From assembly GCA_034508935.3 (NCBI GenBank), contig CM067446.1:26044630-26108629 (forward strand): DNA of 64,000 nucleotides, read 5' to 3'. The translations under genes were made by a program, and so were the position numbers. Under the pieces are notes generated by a model. The model ran no database searches. It was not told the DNA's origin and worked only from the letters and a program-made list of their open reading frames with translations. Shown here one piece after another: positions 1-12,510 of this stretch. How positions within the stretch are numbered: position 1 is the stretch's first letter; each line of letters begins with the position of its first letter. Source of the DNA: Berghia stephanieae (taxonomy: Eukaryota > Mollusca > Gastropoda > Nudibranchia > Aeolidiidae).

Positions 1-561
1 TAGCTAACGAACGAAGTACTGAAAATATTGAGGACTTGGTATTAGTGTCCTTTATTACTCTTTAATATATTGACATCGTCTATGGAGATAAGTTTAAATG
101 CAAAGTTGTGCTTTCGGCTTTGGAATTAATTTGCGTGTTGTAAAGCCGCCAAATTCCATCCCGTCTATACAATTACCTCGTTTACTGCCAATTTGATAAC
201 GCATTGAATTCGCCATGAATTAAATCTATCATTATTTCATACAGCTAGTCTACTCAAGACTGTACAACTTATAACAACATTTTCTGAAGTTGAAGGACAG
301 GTATCGACATCGTTCAAAAATTTTGGCTAAATTCAAGCTATTATTGATGGCACTCACTGAATTATCAAGATTATTAAAACTGCTTCTTAAGAGATACAGA
401 AATTTGGTGTTTTTTTGCGCTGCTTATACTATTATGACTAATATAATATTTTGACAAATTGAATACTAGTCATTTAAAACAAATAGTTACTGAGTGCTTA
501 CCCACTATTATAGATTGAAAAAAAAATGTAAAAAAGGCAAGACACACGTAGACACACAATA

Positions 562-599
<38 letters not shown>

Positions 600-904
600 T
601 CAAACAAAAGCAGGGAAAATACCAACAAATGAAAACAAATTTTAAAAAAACAACAAAAAACAAAAAACAAAACCAACAAAACAACAACCCCCCCCCCCCA
701 AAAAAAAAAAAAAAAAAAAAAACAAAGAAAACTTGCCGAATCTTCCTCTGTGCCTAGCCAACCCAAACTCTCGAGCAGGTATTTGAATGGGATACTTACC
801 AATAGGAGAACACGACAATTGTTCCTTATAAGAAATCAATCACCATTCTGGAATAAAAATCATATCCCAGAAGAAAAAAACAAACAAAAAAACCCCCACG
901 AAAT

Positions 905-944
<40 letters not shown>

Positions 945-1280
945 CAAACACACATAACTGATTATTTGACTCACAAACAGAGGAGGTGGGGTTTGTGAAA
1001 CATTTAAGACGATACGGATATATCATGTAATTACGTGGATTCGAATCCAGCTCAGTAAAAGCAAAAACGGAATATTGCCCAGCTTTAGTGTGAAGGACGA
1101 ATAGTGCAAGCAACACTATTTGTCCGTACGTACGGCAACCACGGTTGATGCTATTCGACCTTAAGGACGAATAGGGCTACCCTTTTCAAATCTTTCAGTA
1201 GAGTTGTGCGCCGTATCAATTTTTTTATTGACTCAAATAAGCACAATGTTCTCCACAATGCTATATTTTTTAAAGAAAGG
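1..1280. other. no gene seen; microsatellites
   Basis: CA microsatellites at about 562-597 and 908-943 and a poly-C/poly-A run at 689-721 are the only structures noted. Apparent frames here are repeat-derived. Confidence 0.6.
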
Positions 1281-1369
1281 ATACCCAATTGACTGCTCAG
1301 GAAATGAATACGTAATCCTTGATCGCTAGCGAGTAGGTGTTAAATTTTGCGTATCCCTTTCCCACGCAG

Positions 1370-1417
<48 letters not shown>

Positions 1418-2301
1418 AACACACAATGTATGTCTTTCACTTCTGGCCAAAGTTGCCTAATTACAACTTAGACTCGAATGATAACAGCGAGTTGGGTGTC
1501 AGATTAAAATGCAGTTTTAAAAGTATAATTCAATTCACACCGTAATAAATCATAATAATGGTCATTCTTGATATATTAGAGCATTAAAATGTGTAATTCA
1601 CATTACTATAAAGATATTTTAAATATATGTATTTTGTAATTATTTTAGCGACGATACGAACCCCTTTTAATCGTCGAGCCGAACGATAGGATGCTAGACG
1701 ACGATAAGTCTGAGGATGTGTATTTGTGTGTGTGTGTGTTTGTGTTTTTGCTACGTTAACGGGACAATTTCATGTTTGCACACTCACGTTAAGTGGACAC
1801 ACCCGTTAAGTGGACGTCCTGATAATGTTTTGATGTCAAAACCAGACTTCCCGCCAGTTTTTAGATCACCTGACAAATTTTTTCCAAGAAATGAGTTGGT
1901 CTTTGCAACGGAGCGATTTTGTCGTTAAGACACACAGCGCTATACACACCGCGAGTGTATGCCAAAAATTGCGGTGTCCCGATAACTGCAGAGTAAAGTT
2001 AATTACGTGTGTATAGGCTGTGTGTATGAAATTGGACCTCGTTGTTTTCGTTTCTTAGACTCAAATTCAAAGATGGAGGACCGTAGCAGTAGTCCAGTTT
2101 ATGCGGTATAAACAATCTTACTTTAATATTTTATGTTTGAGGCCTACATTACAATTTCTACTGTAATTTTACTGCATTTCTTAATTATTATTTTTTTTCA
2201 CTTGTCGTTCTTTCATATATCTATACATAGAAATAATAAATAACTTTAACTAGCAGGTATTCCCGTTCTACGAAAGAAAACGAGGAGGGATAAGCAGCCA
2301 T

Positions 2302-2302
2302 G

Positions 2303-2374
<72 letters not shown>

Positions 2375-2410
2375 TATTTATTAATTGATTGATGGGAAGG
2401 GTCCAAGGCT

Positions 2411-2468
<58 letters not shown>

Positions 2469-2515
2469 AAGAGAGAGAAATAGAGAGAGAGAGAGAGAGA
2501 AATAGAGAGAGAGAA

Positions 2516-2606
<91 letters not shown>
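2302..2606. repeat. GATA then GA microsatellite inside the 4.7-kb element
   Basis: (GATA)n 2302-2372 and interrupted (GA)n 2415-2606. Confidence 0.95.
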
Positions 2607-2609
<3 letters not shown>

Positions 2610-3510
2610 TCTGTTGTACTGTAAGTAGGTTAGGAATTCGAAAATTTGAGATCACAGCTATCTGCCTGAAATAAAATAAATACATGACTATATAAATCAA
2701 AACGTACATTAGTAGTACCAAAACTATAATGACGATCGGGAGGACAAAGGGGTGAGAGGAGGATAAATCAATCAACAGTTACACTCACCCTATTCACAAC
2801 TAGATATACCAGATAAAAAAGAAGAAGAAATGAGTATATCCTTTGAACTCTGACCTCTCTATTTTGTTTTCTTGGATAAATCTCATTTCGTCTCATAGCT
2901 CTTATAAAAGATTGGAAACACAACCGGTACTGGAAGTTATTTGTGGAGGAGGTCGTCGTTTTTATGGCGACTCTGAATTTTTTCAAAAAATTACTTTTTA
3001 ACTAATCAAATTGTGAAGAAACCAAACATTATTTTTTAATCATTTAGATACTACTCCCTGCCTTTCGTCGTTCCCAATCCAGATATGACTGTTCTTGGTT
3101 AGTCAGTTTTTCAATCTACATAGAGCTATAGTGTTTGGGGCTTTGTTCCATTACAATAAGATAGTATATTATGAGAGTTCAATTATATGTACACGGTGTT
3201 CACCGATATGCTTCCTGTCGTCTGTTCAGTTACAATAAGATAATCCACTCCGATTCACAATCCGATTTGTAACTCTTTTAATCTTCGCTTCCTTATCCAT
3301 TTATTTCAATAATCTTTCTTGTTCTTCTAGTTTTTCTTGTTCTCGTTTCTCTTCTTCTTCTCCACCTGTTGTAATTTATTCTTTCCTCGCATGATTTTTC
3401 GTCATATTCATTTTTTTCATCCTTCTTCATCTTCAGACATTGACTGCTTGTCAAACTGATCTAGATCTAGTCTTTGGAGAAATGCGAAAAGACTTACAGA
3501 CTTACAGATT

Positions 3511-4957
3511 ATGTTTTCAGATATTGATGACGATCCTAATGACAGTGATTATGTCCATGATTCTAGTGATTCAGACTTTGACTCTTTTCCGACATTTTTA
3601 CCAGTTGGTCTTTTAGAAAAACCTGTCACTATAACAGTTACGGACTCAAGATCACAGGAGTACACAGATTTATCAGGCTCTCAAGAAAATGTAGGCAACC
3701 AATTAACAGTGAACCAAAATAGAATTGAGGGATGTTATCTGCCAAACACAAGAGGAGATTCTAAAAAGCATTTCTGTGTTTTTTTGTGGTAAACAGCAGG
3801 CAAAGTTAAAACGTCATCTTTTATCACAACACAAGAATGAAAAAGATATGGTGCCTTTACTTAATGCTACTTCCCTAACTAAAAAAGATGAGCTTGCCAA
3901 ACTTCGCAATGCTGGTGACCATGCACACAATATCAATACGCTGATGCAAGCAACAGGCATGGTGGTGGTCAAAAGAAGGAAAAAAACATTAACTCAAGTA
4001 AGCAACTTTGTGCCATGTTTGAGATGTATGGGTTGGGTCTCTAAGAAAGATCTTTGGAGGCATAAATGTGTAAACAAAGCTGAAAGTATACCGCGGAAGC
4101 ATTTGGTTAAACAAGAAAAGTTGCTTTTACCACAGGCATCTGACAACGATCTGTATAATGAAATAATGGTGTCTTTACGGAATGGCCCTATTTCAATCGT
4201 GGCCAAGAGCGATGAAACTATAAAACTTCTTGGCCTCAGAGAGACGACAAAGAACGGACATGACAAATATAGGCACGGGTATATTCGAAATAAATTAAGA
4301 GAATTGGCCCGCCTTTCGATTAAGCTCAGGAGTGCACCTAACTGTGAATCGTTGGGACTATCAGACTTCCTTCAACCTGAAAGATTCAAAGATGTCGTCT
4401 CAGCTGTAAGAGAGGTGGCAGCCTACTCATAAGACACAAATCAATATGGAATACCATCCCTTGCTCTAAAACTAGGACATAGTTTGGCGCACTGCTGTAT
4501 TCTGTTGAAAGCTAAAGCTATTGAGACTGGAGATACAGTTATGAAAGAGAGAACAGGTGCATATTATCAGCTTCACACAAGTATGTGGAATCAGGAAATA
4601 ACTTGCAATGCCGCAAGAAACCTACATGAAAAAAAGAAAAATACCACAAAGACTATTCCACTCACAGATGATGTGTCAAAGCTGTCGAAGTACCTCACTA
4701 GTGAAACTGAAAAGTTGACCATGGAAATGTTGGCGCCAAAAGGCATTGTCAAGGAAAAATGGGAAAGACTCGGTGTGATTACGCTAGTACGAATAATATT
4801 ATTCAACAGAAGAAGGCAAAGGGAGGCTTCAAAGATGAAATTGTCTGACTACACCCAGGGAATAAATACCGACAAGCACAATGAGGACGTTCTCAAAGAG
4901 CTTAGCCCTTTTGAAAAAGAACTTTGTAGTGTAGAGTCTTATCACGGATCGAGATAA
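3511..4957 (+). pseudogene. decayed zinc-finger ORF, N-terminal part of a repeated metazoan protein family
   Basis: The frame opens with an acidic, Ser-rich stretch (MFSDIDDDPNDSD). A finger-like HFCVF/CGKQQAKLKRHLLSQH segment follows, then FVPCLRCMGWVSKKDLWRHKC, a C-x2-C...H-x-C cluster. From memory the continuation (IPSLALKLGHSL, LFNRRRQREASKM, LSPFEKELC) resembles a multicopy animal family whose C-terminus looks like a tyrosine recombinase (Crypton-like). That C-terminus is absent here, because the frame ends about where it would begin. One frameshift lies in a T-run at 3779-3785, and one in-frame stop lies at 4430-4432. It sits inside the inverted-repeat element, so it is either its former protein or a captured gene. 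Confidence 0.6.
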
Positions 4958-6839
4958 TTGTTGAATGACTGTGACTTTCTATCTTTTGGTTTTAATGCAG
5001 TTTATGCCGAATTTGGCATTGTTCTAGGTTAAAGCATGGTTGAATAAAATTTTGAATAAAATGTTGAATTATATGTTAATTTCCTTTATGAGTATCATTG
5101 CTAGGAAACATAAGCTATTTCTAATCTCTGCTATTGCTATGTTAATCTTAAAACAACAAACAAAATAAACAAAGACAATCAAACAACAACAAACAAACAA
5201 ACAATCAAAAACAAAACAAAAAAACAATGGCGTCATATAGCGGAAACATTTATTCTTCAAACGTACCACTATGATAATGTATGTAAAATAATGCAACCCA
5301 TAAGGAAAATAATGGTGAATTCATTTCAGAATAAAGTTTAAAGATAGCTATCTTTTCAGTCCAAAGGCTATGAGACTTGTATTATTTAATGACTTAGTCA
5401 CGAAATAACGATGTACCATCATTTTGTCCTGACATTAATAGGCAAATCATATTGTTTAGGTTCGATTCCAGAATGGAACCAATGAGAACATAAAAATACA
5501 ATATTCCAATGCACATAGATTAAGAATCTAGATGCCCGGAGTACATTTCTAAAAAGTCTCTTTTATGTTTGTTTTTCATGTTTTTGTGTAACATGCTTGA
5601 GGTTCAAAGGTCATGCGATGTCCACTTAGTGATACGTCCCAATAATGTATGAGTAAAATAATGTTGATATGAAAATTGAAGCAGAGGGCTGAAATTTGGC
5701 ATACACCAATCTTTTCATGTCTAGGTGATACATTTAAAAAATCAGCCTGTTTGTATTATTGGTTTTTGAGCTATGATACGTCCATACAATGTAGGATTTG
5801 GTGAGAGTCCTCTTAATGTGTCCGAGACACGTATGTGTGTGTGTGTGTGTGTATGTGTGTGTGTGTGTGTGTGTGTGTTCGTCTGCGTGGGAAAGGGTAA
5901 GCAAAATTTAACACCTACTCGCTAGCCATCAAGGATTACGTATTCATTTCCTGAGCAGCCAATTGGGTATTTTAAAAAAATAAAATAATGACAAATAATC
6001 TAATTGCGATAAATTTGAAAACCTCATTGTTGGAATCAGCTTGAAAAGTGGAGAAAAATTGTCTTTGTCTCATAAAAATCGGTCTAGAAATAACCTTTTT
6101 TGTAATAGATTTGATTTTGAAAACAGCTTTCTCAAATTTTATAATTTTATGATAATTTTCTTATTTTCCGGTCGATGTTCTTGATTTATATATCGTTTTT
6201 CATTTCTCAATGAGACGAGCGCACTGATGTAACTCGATTGATTCAAGAGTTTAAAACACAGATTTCGTGTTTTGATTGTGAGTCCAGCCTTACCAGGGGC
6301 GTGGCTCTATTGGTTCAAATGGTGCCTGGCACCACATCCATGTTTTAAAAATGGATAACAGCATTTTTTTAAATATATAAAACTGAGAAATGGTATATAT
6401 CGCCTTTTATCAACAGTGCGAAACAGACTCCCTTTCTGTCACAACGCCTTCTACCCACGCTTTTCTCCCGATTCACACAGTCCGTTGATGACTGTCGTCA
6501 GCGACTGTGTACTATGGCTGAGCGAGTGACTGGATTTCGCCACTCAAACGATTCCAAGGAGCGGATCTTTGCTGGCTCCATTCGGCTATTACTATAATGT
6601 ACTATAATGTTGCCACATTGAATACCTGGCTCGAATTTTTACCATCTTCACATACGAGAAAAAACCCGCCTCAGGTGCCGAGGAATTTTTGCTCCAACTG
6701 TTGGACTGGGGAAAAATAGCTAATGTTGGTCATTTACGTCCTAGTCATAGTATGGTAACTTCGACCATCTTTATTATTATCGAAATCACGATTATTAACA
6801 AGTTCATTTGTTTCTCTCTGTGTGTCGTGATTATTGTAT

Positions 6840-6865
6840 ATATTAATTTATTATTATCATTATTA

Positions 6866-6935
<70 letters not shown>

Positions 6936-6939
6936 CATT

Positions 6940-6977
<38 letters not shown>

Positions 6978-7008
6978 TATTATTATTATTATTATTATTA
7001 TTGCTGCA
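6840..7008. repeat. ATT/ATC trinucleotide microsatellite
   Basis: (ATT)n, (ATC)n, (ATT)n in succession, about 165 bp. The stretch 5971-6840 before it shows no recognisable gene or repeat. Confidence 0.95.
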
Positions 7009-7138
7009 AAAATTGATATGAAGGAATGTGAACGAGTTAAGTCAAACATTTCTTGATAGTGATGCTATATGCTAAATGCATGATCTACGCGTGAATATGC
7101 GTGTTTGACTTTGTGTGTGTGTCATCTCACATACACAC

Positions 7139-7289
<151 letters not shown>

Positions 7290-8135
7290 TGTATGGTGTC
7301 ATGTTTGATTTCCGAAGTGGAATGGGGCTGTTTCATGACGTAACTACAGTACTCTTTTAATAGGCCATGGGCTGTTTAGATTCTTACGCTTTGTAAGTTT
7401 TGAAATTACCCTTTGTTCGATTGACATTCAATGTCTGGCATGTGTCCCTTTAGCCATTTCCCTCAGTGTCCAAACTCCAATCAATATATTCGTTCGTGAT
7501 TTATATAAACAAACTATTGAAAAGATTTGCAGGAATAGAAACATCACCATGCAAATTTACTTTACAAGTATGTAAGTTTTTTTTTTCTTTCTTTTATATT
7601 TACAAATGTAGCACGTGTAAGTCATTTTCGTCTGGCACCACGTTAAACTGTAAGCATGCCACGCCGCTGAGCCTTACTAAGAATTCACGAGCGTTGAGAT
7701 ATGACGTAACTATACATACAATCCCTCGTTCTCCACGCCATAGTAGGGCTTCCATTCATCGCTTTCGGTCAACCGTGGTCTTTGAAGTTACACAACATAT
7801 CCCGCCTGTGATGCCTGTACATAAATCAAGGGCTGAGCTGACTCATGTTGACAAGCGAGCTATCAAAAGAGCAATCGTTGATTGGTCAAAAACTCAGGAT
7901 TTCATATAAGGACATAAGTTCTTGAAAGCGATACCCACCCACCTGTCAGTGGACAGAACTGATATGATGAAATCAGGGCTCATAAAATGTTATATCATGG
8001 TAGGCTCCACCCTCTATTTCTATTCTGGCGTAGATGTAGACGGCGATAGCATTTCCGATATCATAATGACTAGTGGGCAAAGGGTTAAAGCTTCCAAACA
8101 ATCCCAATCGTCGTCATATCTCTAATGGGCCCCGT
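7290..8135. other. no confident gene; one 147-codon frame of unknown nature
   Basis: The + frame at 7466-7909 has mixed composition and no motif I recognise. It sits just upstream of LINE debris and is probably spurious or repeat-derived. Confidence 0.4.
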
Positions 8136-8340
8136 TAGAGCCCCGACGCGCAAACTCAGTAATGATAAAGAGTCGCTTCCGTTAGGCAGGTTCTCAATCT
8201 CAGTCGATTTGTCGCTATCCAGTGTCTTCTCTCACTGGTACAGAAGCCTGCAGTTTCGAAGAGTCTACGCCCCCGCCCCCACGAGGGACCGAATTCGTCC
8301 AAGTTGACTTACATCTCGTAAGTGCAACTCTGTACGAAGT
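8136..8340 (-). mobile_element. L-A LINE fragment, C-terminal coding part
   Basis: On the minus strand this encodes TRCKSTWTNSVPRGGG..DSSKL, matching the C-terminal part of the L-A LINE at 14.7-15.4 kb (TRWKSVWTNSIPRGGG). The matching sequence resumes at about 8899-9100, beyond an inserted B retroposon, so one LINE remnant has been split. It is decayed and has no open frame of useful length. Confidence 0.75.
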
Positions 8341-8354
8341 CAGAGAAACCAATG

Positions 8355-8884
8355 CTGGGTGGGGTTCTGACCTCCCATAGTGGGGAGGGAGGTACATGCT
8401 GTGTCTTCTATCCCCCTTACCCGTTTTCCAATTGTTTCCTATCGTTGTATTGGAATGAGATTACTTAGTTTTGTCCTGACCCTGGCCGGAGTTCCTTGGC
8501 TGGGAGGGAAACAGTCGAATGTATAGTTATAGTTTTGGGAGATTATATTTTTTTCCTTGTAAATCATCTCTCTGTTATGCATTGTATTATGTTTAGTTTA
8601 CATATTATATTATATAATTTGTAAACATTTGAGTGTATTCCTCTTAGTTGGGACCTGTGCTTGTGTCTGGATGAGACTCTTAGGTAATCTCAAACTAAGT
8701 ACTCTGACGGTGTGCTCTTGGAATCTACATCTGTTCCCTATTTGAACCAATTCCCCTTTGTCTCACCTTTTCTTGTGTGCTTTAATTGTAATTCTAGAAC
8801 TTTTTACTATCCCATTTTTCCTTTTTACTGGCGCTGATATGACCTTAATGTGTTGCAAGCGCCGTAAAACCCTTAAAAACAAAA
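8355..8884 (+). mobile_element. B retroposon copy 1, full length, inserted in L-A LINE remnant
   Basis: This 530-bp unit starts CTGGGTGGGG and ends in a hairpin (GGCGCT...AGCGCC) followed by GTAAAACCCTTAAAAACAAAA. It is flanked by a perfect 14-bp target duplication, CAGAGAAACCAATG, at 8341-8354 and 8885-8898. The flanks join into one continuous L-A LINE sequence, which proves insertion. There is no significant ORF and no clear Pol III box. The A-rich tail and variable-length target duplication point to LINE-driven retroposition. Confidence 0.88.
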
Positions 8885-8898
8885 CAGAGAAACCAATG

Positions 8899-9105
8899 AG
8901 AAAGGTTGCCGGAACTTATTTCGGAATGGGGGCACCGTTCTTTGCGCATCTGAGATGGGTTTCATCTGTTCCCCTCTCCAATTCGTTAAGCCAGGGCCAA
9001 GTAATCGTCGGACATCGGGGAGCTGGATTGCTGACATTACCGGGCCCTATTCTTTAGGCGTTGTTGCCAGCATTTCCCGACACTATGTTGTTCTGGTTAG
9101 ACCAG
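8899..9105 (-). mobile_element. L-A LINE fragment, continuation after the B insertion
   Basis: Base-level similarity to 15105-15315 is clear (for example GTTGCCGG, TCGGACATCGGGG, CATTACCGGGCCC...GTTGTTGCCAGC). It is the next part of the same minus-strand LINE as 8136-8340. Confidence 0.75.
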
Positions 9106-9576
9106 AATCGTTTTTATTGATTGTTTTGTATTGCTCGTTGCTAAGTTGTCACTCTTTGTCAGTATTCGTCACTCGCTACTTTATTGTTATATTTTGTTGT
9201 TGTTTATAATTATTTCCACAATCGTCATTATTATTGTTATTTATGGTGTGAACTGATATAATATTTTCGCGCCTTTAATGCGTATTGGTAAACTGTAACA
9301 ACATTCTAGGTCAGTTTCTCTCCAAGCGTTGAAAGTGAAGGTTGTAACCCTCTCAATTTACATCTAGACGTCTATGCAGTTTTAACTGCATATTTTAAAA
9401 TATTTTTTCTATATTTTCTTGGAAGTTTCGGGTTATAGCCCTGCTATTTCCTATACTGGATTGTCCTCACATTTTCGAGAACTTAACGCACCAGAAATGT
9501 AAGTTTTTATTCCTAATTTAAGTTATCATGATTCGTGTGTAAATTGTCTTAGATATGTAGCCCCATTTGTTTGCAG

Positions 9577-9775
9577 AGATATACTTATATTCATTGTATT
9601 TAATAATCTATCATTCCATATGTTCCATCCACATTTCATGAGATATACTCGTATTCATTGTATTTAATAATCTGTTATCCTGCCATAGCCTATGTTCCAT
9701 CCATATTTCATGAGATATATTCGTTTTCATTGTATCAAATAATCGGTTGTCATTCCGTATGTTCCAACCATCATG
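9577..9775. repeat. three tandem copies of a 63-72-bp unit
   Basis: The motif GAGATATA(C/T)T...ATTCATTGTATTTAATAATC...TATGTTCCATCC occurs three times in a row with substitutions and small indels. It is a short local minisatellite. Confidence 0.8.
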
Positions 9776-10189
9776 TAAAGGCATTGGTCTGTTTAATAGA
9801 TATTTACTTTCATGTCATGTGAGTAGTATTCATGTTTTAACGTTTATTTTTCTTTCTATATTTCCGTTTGATTATGATTTAATTGTCAAATGGGGAGATA
9901 TTCCATATTTGTTAAGCATATTAATTACCATTACACGTGTTTTATTATGCTTATAAAATTTAATGTAACCAAAATATAAATATTTTAAAATATTGTATTT
10001 TGCAGTCGACCTGCCGTACATGCTACTATTGTACATATTGCTGTAAACTTTACTCTACATGTTGTTCTACCGTTGTCCTGTTATCCCACTGCATCGTTTT
10101 CTTCAATCGTCCATCATCTATTAAACATCGTCTTCATCTTTATCAACAACAACGTTCTCGTTTTTCACTTCATCTGTGTGTATGGCAGC

Positions 10190-10320
10190 GTTAGCCCTGG
10201 TGCGATACTTCATATTGTAATACCCGAACAACATGTGCATAGACTTGCAAAGTTTTACATCTACCCTCTCAACGTTCTTACTCCTACCCCACACTGGAGC
10301 ACAATACCTACACACCTCCG
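10190..10320 (-). mobile_element. L-A LINE fragment (reverse transcriptase C-terminal region)
   Basis: The minus strand encodes WGRSKNVERVDVKLCKSMHM, close to WGRSRNVQKVDVKLRKSMHI in the longer L-A copy at 15.3 kb. It is a short 5'- and 3'-truncated piece next to other pieces of the same family. Confidence 0.75.
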
Positions 10321-10630
10321 TTGATCTCCCTCATGGATCTGAACCTTGTCGTTGGTAGGGGAGCTTGTGGCTTATCGGGGGCGAAGGAGTAATTTTGGTT
10401 GACCGTCACGAGACCATCCCGGATGTCGAGCCTATAGCGGGGCCCCTGAATGGCCCGCCCTGATGAGTGACTAATGGAGATCCAAGCCGGTGCCCGAATG
10501 GCCTCGGTCATCCCGGGCTCCACACTACTATGTTCACATGATTTTATGCCCAGGAAACAGATTCATCAATAGCGAAGCGGTCGGCCGCGTTCGTATCGCC
10601 AGGGTCGTCGGCACGGTCGAGAAATAAGCG
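10321..10630 (-). mobile_element. L-A-associated 5' region fragment, inverted relative to the copy at 19.5-19.9 kb
   Basis: This GC-rich stretch is the inverted counterpart of about 19570-19885. Both include GGTGCCCGAATGGCC / GCTATTCGGGCACCGG and GGTCTCGTGACGGTCAACC blocks. Because both neighbour L-A endonuclease sequence, it is probably the LINE's 5' UTR or ORF1 region. No protein motif was recognised. Confidence 0.55.
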
Positions 10631-10689
10631 AACGTCCCAACACACCGAGACTGGAAAATGCGATACTAGGGTTAGCGACCAGACGCACA

Positions 10690-10850
10690 TATTTTGTCGA
10701 TCAATATCGAGAACCAGAGTATGGCAAAAAATGAACTTTTGTCAAAGCTACAAAGCTACTAGCCGTCCATAGCGTTGATATTCTCCTATTACAGGAGACC
10801 CATCTTTATTCAGGCGCGCAATCTTCTCGATTCCAGATCATACCAGTGAG
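10690..10850 (+). mobile_element. L-A LINE endonuclease N-terminal fragment
   Basis: The + strand encodes LNIENQSMAKNELLSKL and then, in shifted frames, the segment ending in the ThrHisLeuTyrSerGlyAla block. It matches LNIESQNMAKNELSSKL at the start of the endonuclease at 19.0 kb. Its orientation is opposite to the neighbouring pieces at 10190-10630. Confidence 0.7.
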
Positions 10851-11061
10851 AGGACACTTCGAGGCTATGGGTAGTTAATTTCATCCCTTATCGTAGGCTA
10901 CTCAATTTTATTTTAATGGGGTCCTTATCTGGTTGAACGTGACTGGTGGCGGCGTTAAGTTCTTCTGCCTGGTTAGTCCATGGAGGAGACTTTTCCATTG
11001 TCCAGTTGTCTCAATGGATTGCTTGTTAGAATCAACTCTGAATCAACTTGTAACCAAATGG

Positions 11062-11155
11062 ACATTTACTCGGTACCCCAGTGGATGTTTACTCGGAACC
11101 CCGATGGATGTTTACTCGGTACCCCGATTGATGTTTGGTCGGTACCCCGATCTGT
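11062..11155. repeat. 23-bp minisatellite, about four units
   Basis: The units follow GGATGTTTACTCGGTACCCC + GAT, repeated in register with few changes. Nothing coding is implied. Confidence 0.85.
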
Positions 11156-11839
11156 GAAAATACCGTAGCAAATCTTTGACTAGTTGCAACATTTTTATAT
11201 TCCTTATGAGTAGTGGTGTCCTGAGGAAATTCAATTAACACCCTTGACATCACCACTGATTTAAATTTTGTTAGTCATGTTCTTTAATTTGATTAAGGGA
11301 TAATGAAGGTTAATGGGATGGAGAAGGATAAGTAAACAATGAGAGCATAAGAGTCAATACATATAAATACATAATAGAACTATCGCGTATTAGCGATAGC
11401 ACATTTGTAAATGTGATTCGTGTAATGTAATTCATTCATTTGGGAGGATAGATACATATACAATAATATATACAAATATAGATAAAGAGAGTGAATGAAA
11501 TATGTTCTTATAATAACATGAATTATCAAATTCGGTTAATAACATGAGTTCTCGATTTGTTATCTTATAGGGTGTGTCAATAGGATTCGTCAGTGCCAGG
11601 GTGTGACTGGTGATTTTCTCGAGACCAATCATATTCTGCGTACATCATCGCGGCTGGCGTCAGGTAATATTGTGTAATCCTAAGATACTTTTATTATGGC
11701 CTTTTGATCACGAGCGGTCGATTTATTCGCCATATGGTTCTCCCACCAATCAGCTGGATGTTAATTTATGCAGTGTCATACTTGGGCGGTCACGTACTCA
11801 TAGCAGATGGCCTTTGCTGAGGTAATACAATCACAAAAG

Positions 11840-12510
11840 AATGGGACGACACTGTGAGAAAGTATGTATTGAGTTATTTAAAATCCTGGGAAAGTTAGTA
11901 AGGATTTGAAATAGACCACTATACACATCAATAATATCACAAACAAAAGCAATATGAGCCTTGGTTTCCTTCGAAGAAATTTAAAGATTAAACCAACAAA
12001 CCTAAAACCATTAGCTTACAAGTCATTAGTTCGACCACAGATTGAATACGCATGAACTGTTTGGGATCCACACACACACAAAACAGCCTCTTGACGAGCC
12101 GCTCATTTTGTTACGGGAAATTACGAAAAACATCAAGTGTGAGTAGCATAATAAATCAACTTGAATGGAAGTCACTCCAAAACTAGGAGGAAAGCAACAC
12201 GATGACCATGATGTATAAGATAAAGAACAACCTGGTTATAATTTCAAACCCTGACCTCCAAACATCGACACGAACATTAAAATTGACAATTTCACTCTGA
12301 CACCCACCATCAAAGACCTCATAAAATTCTCACTTTACCCCAGAACTATCACAGATTGCAACAATTTACCGCAGGGAAGTTGCATCTGCACCCGCTTTAG
12401 ATTTATTTACAGAGCTTTTAGATAACTGCTTAATTTTCAACTTAATGTTATTGTTCATGTCAAAATCTCCATGAGTGAAGGCTGGACATTAAAGGAAGAT
12501 TTCAATTCAG
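11840..12510 (+). mobile_element. CR1/L2-like LINE, 3' end of reverse transcriptase ORF, decayed
   Basis: The + strand translation contains SLGFLRRNLKIKPTNLKPLAYKSLVRPQIEYA, TVWDPHTHK, AAHFVTGNYEK, LEWKSL and MYKIKNNLV in order. This is the characteristic C-terminal block of CR1/L2-type reverse transcriptases (KANSTLGFLRRNL...AYKTLVRPLLEYASSVWDP...RAARFV). Several stops and frameshifts break it. It is 5' truncated, as is common for LINE copies. Confidence 0.8.

Larger units (their letters stand above)
1281..5970. mobile_element. 4.7-kb element with ~90-bp terminal inverted repeats fused to CA microsatellites
   Basis: The left arm (1281-1372) and the right arm (5881-5970) are inverted copies that differ at only a few bases; they begin ATACCCAATTG and end at CCCACGCAGACG. 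On the inner side each arm runs straight into a CA/TG microsatellite (1373-1414 and about 5832-5879). A TTAA lies just outside each arm, at unequal distance, so a TTAA target duplication is possible but not shown. The interior holds a decayed ORF (3511-4957) on the + strand. I see no recognisable transposase outside that ORF. Superfamily assignment is open. Confidence 0.7.

Noticed and set aside
2221-2775. 184-codon Ser-Leu-rich frame, minus strand
   Set aside because: It is a translation of GA and GATA microsatellites with no independent coding signature.
3994-4266. 90-codon frame antisense to the zinc-finger ORF
   Set aside because: It is the shadow of the + strand frame, which has recognisable motifs.
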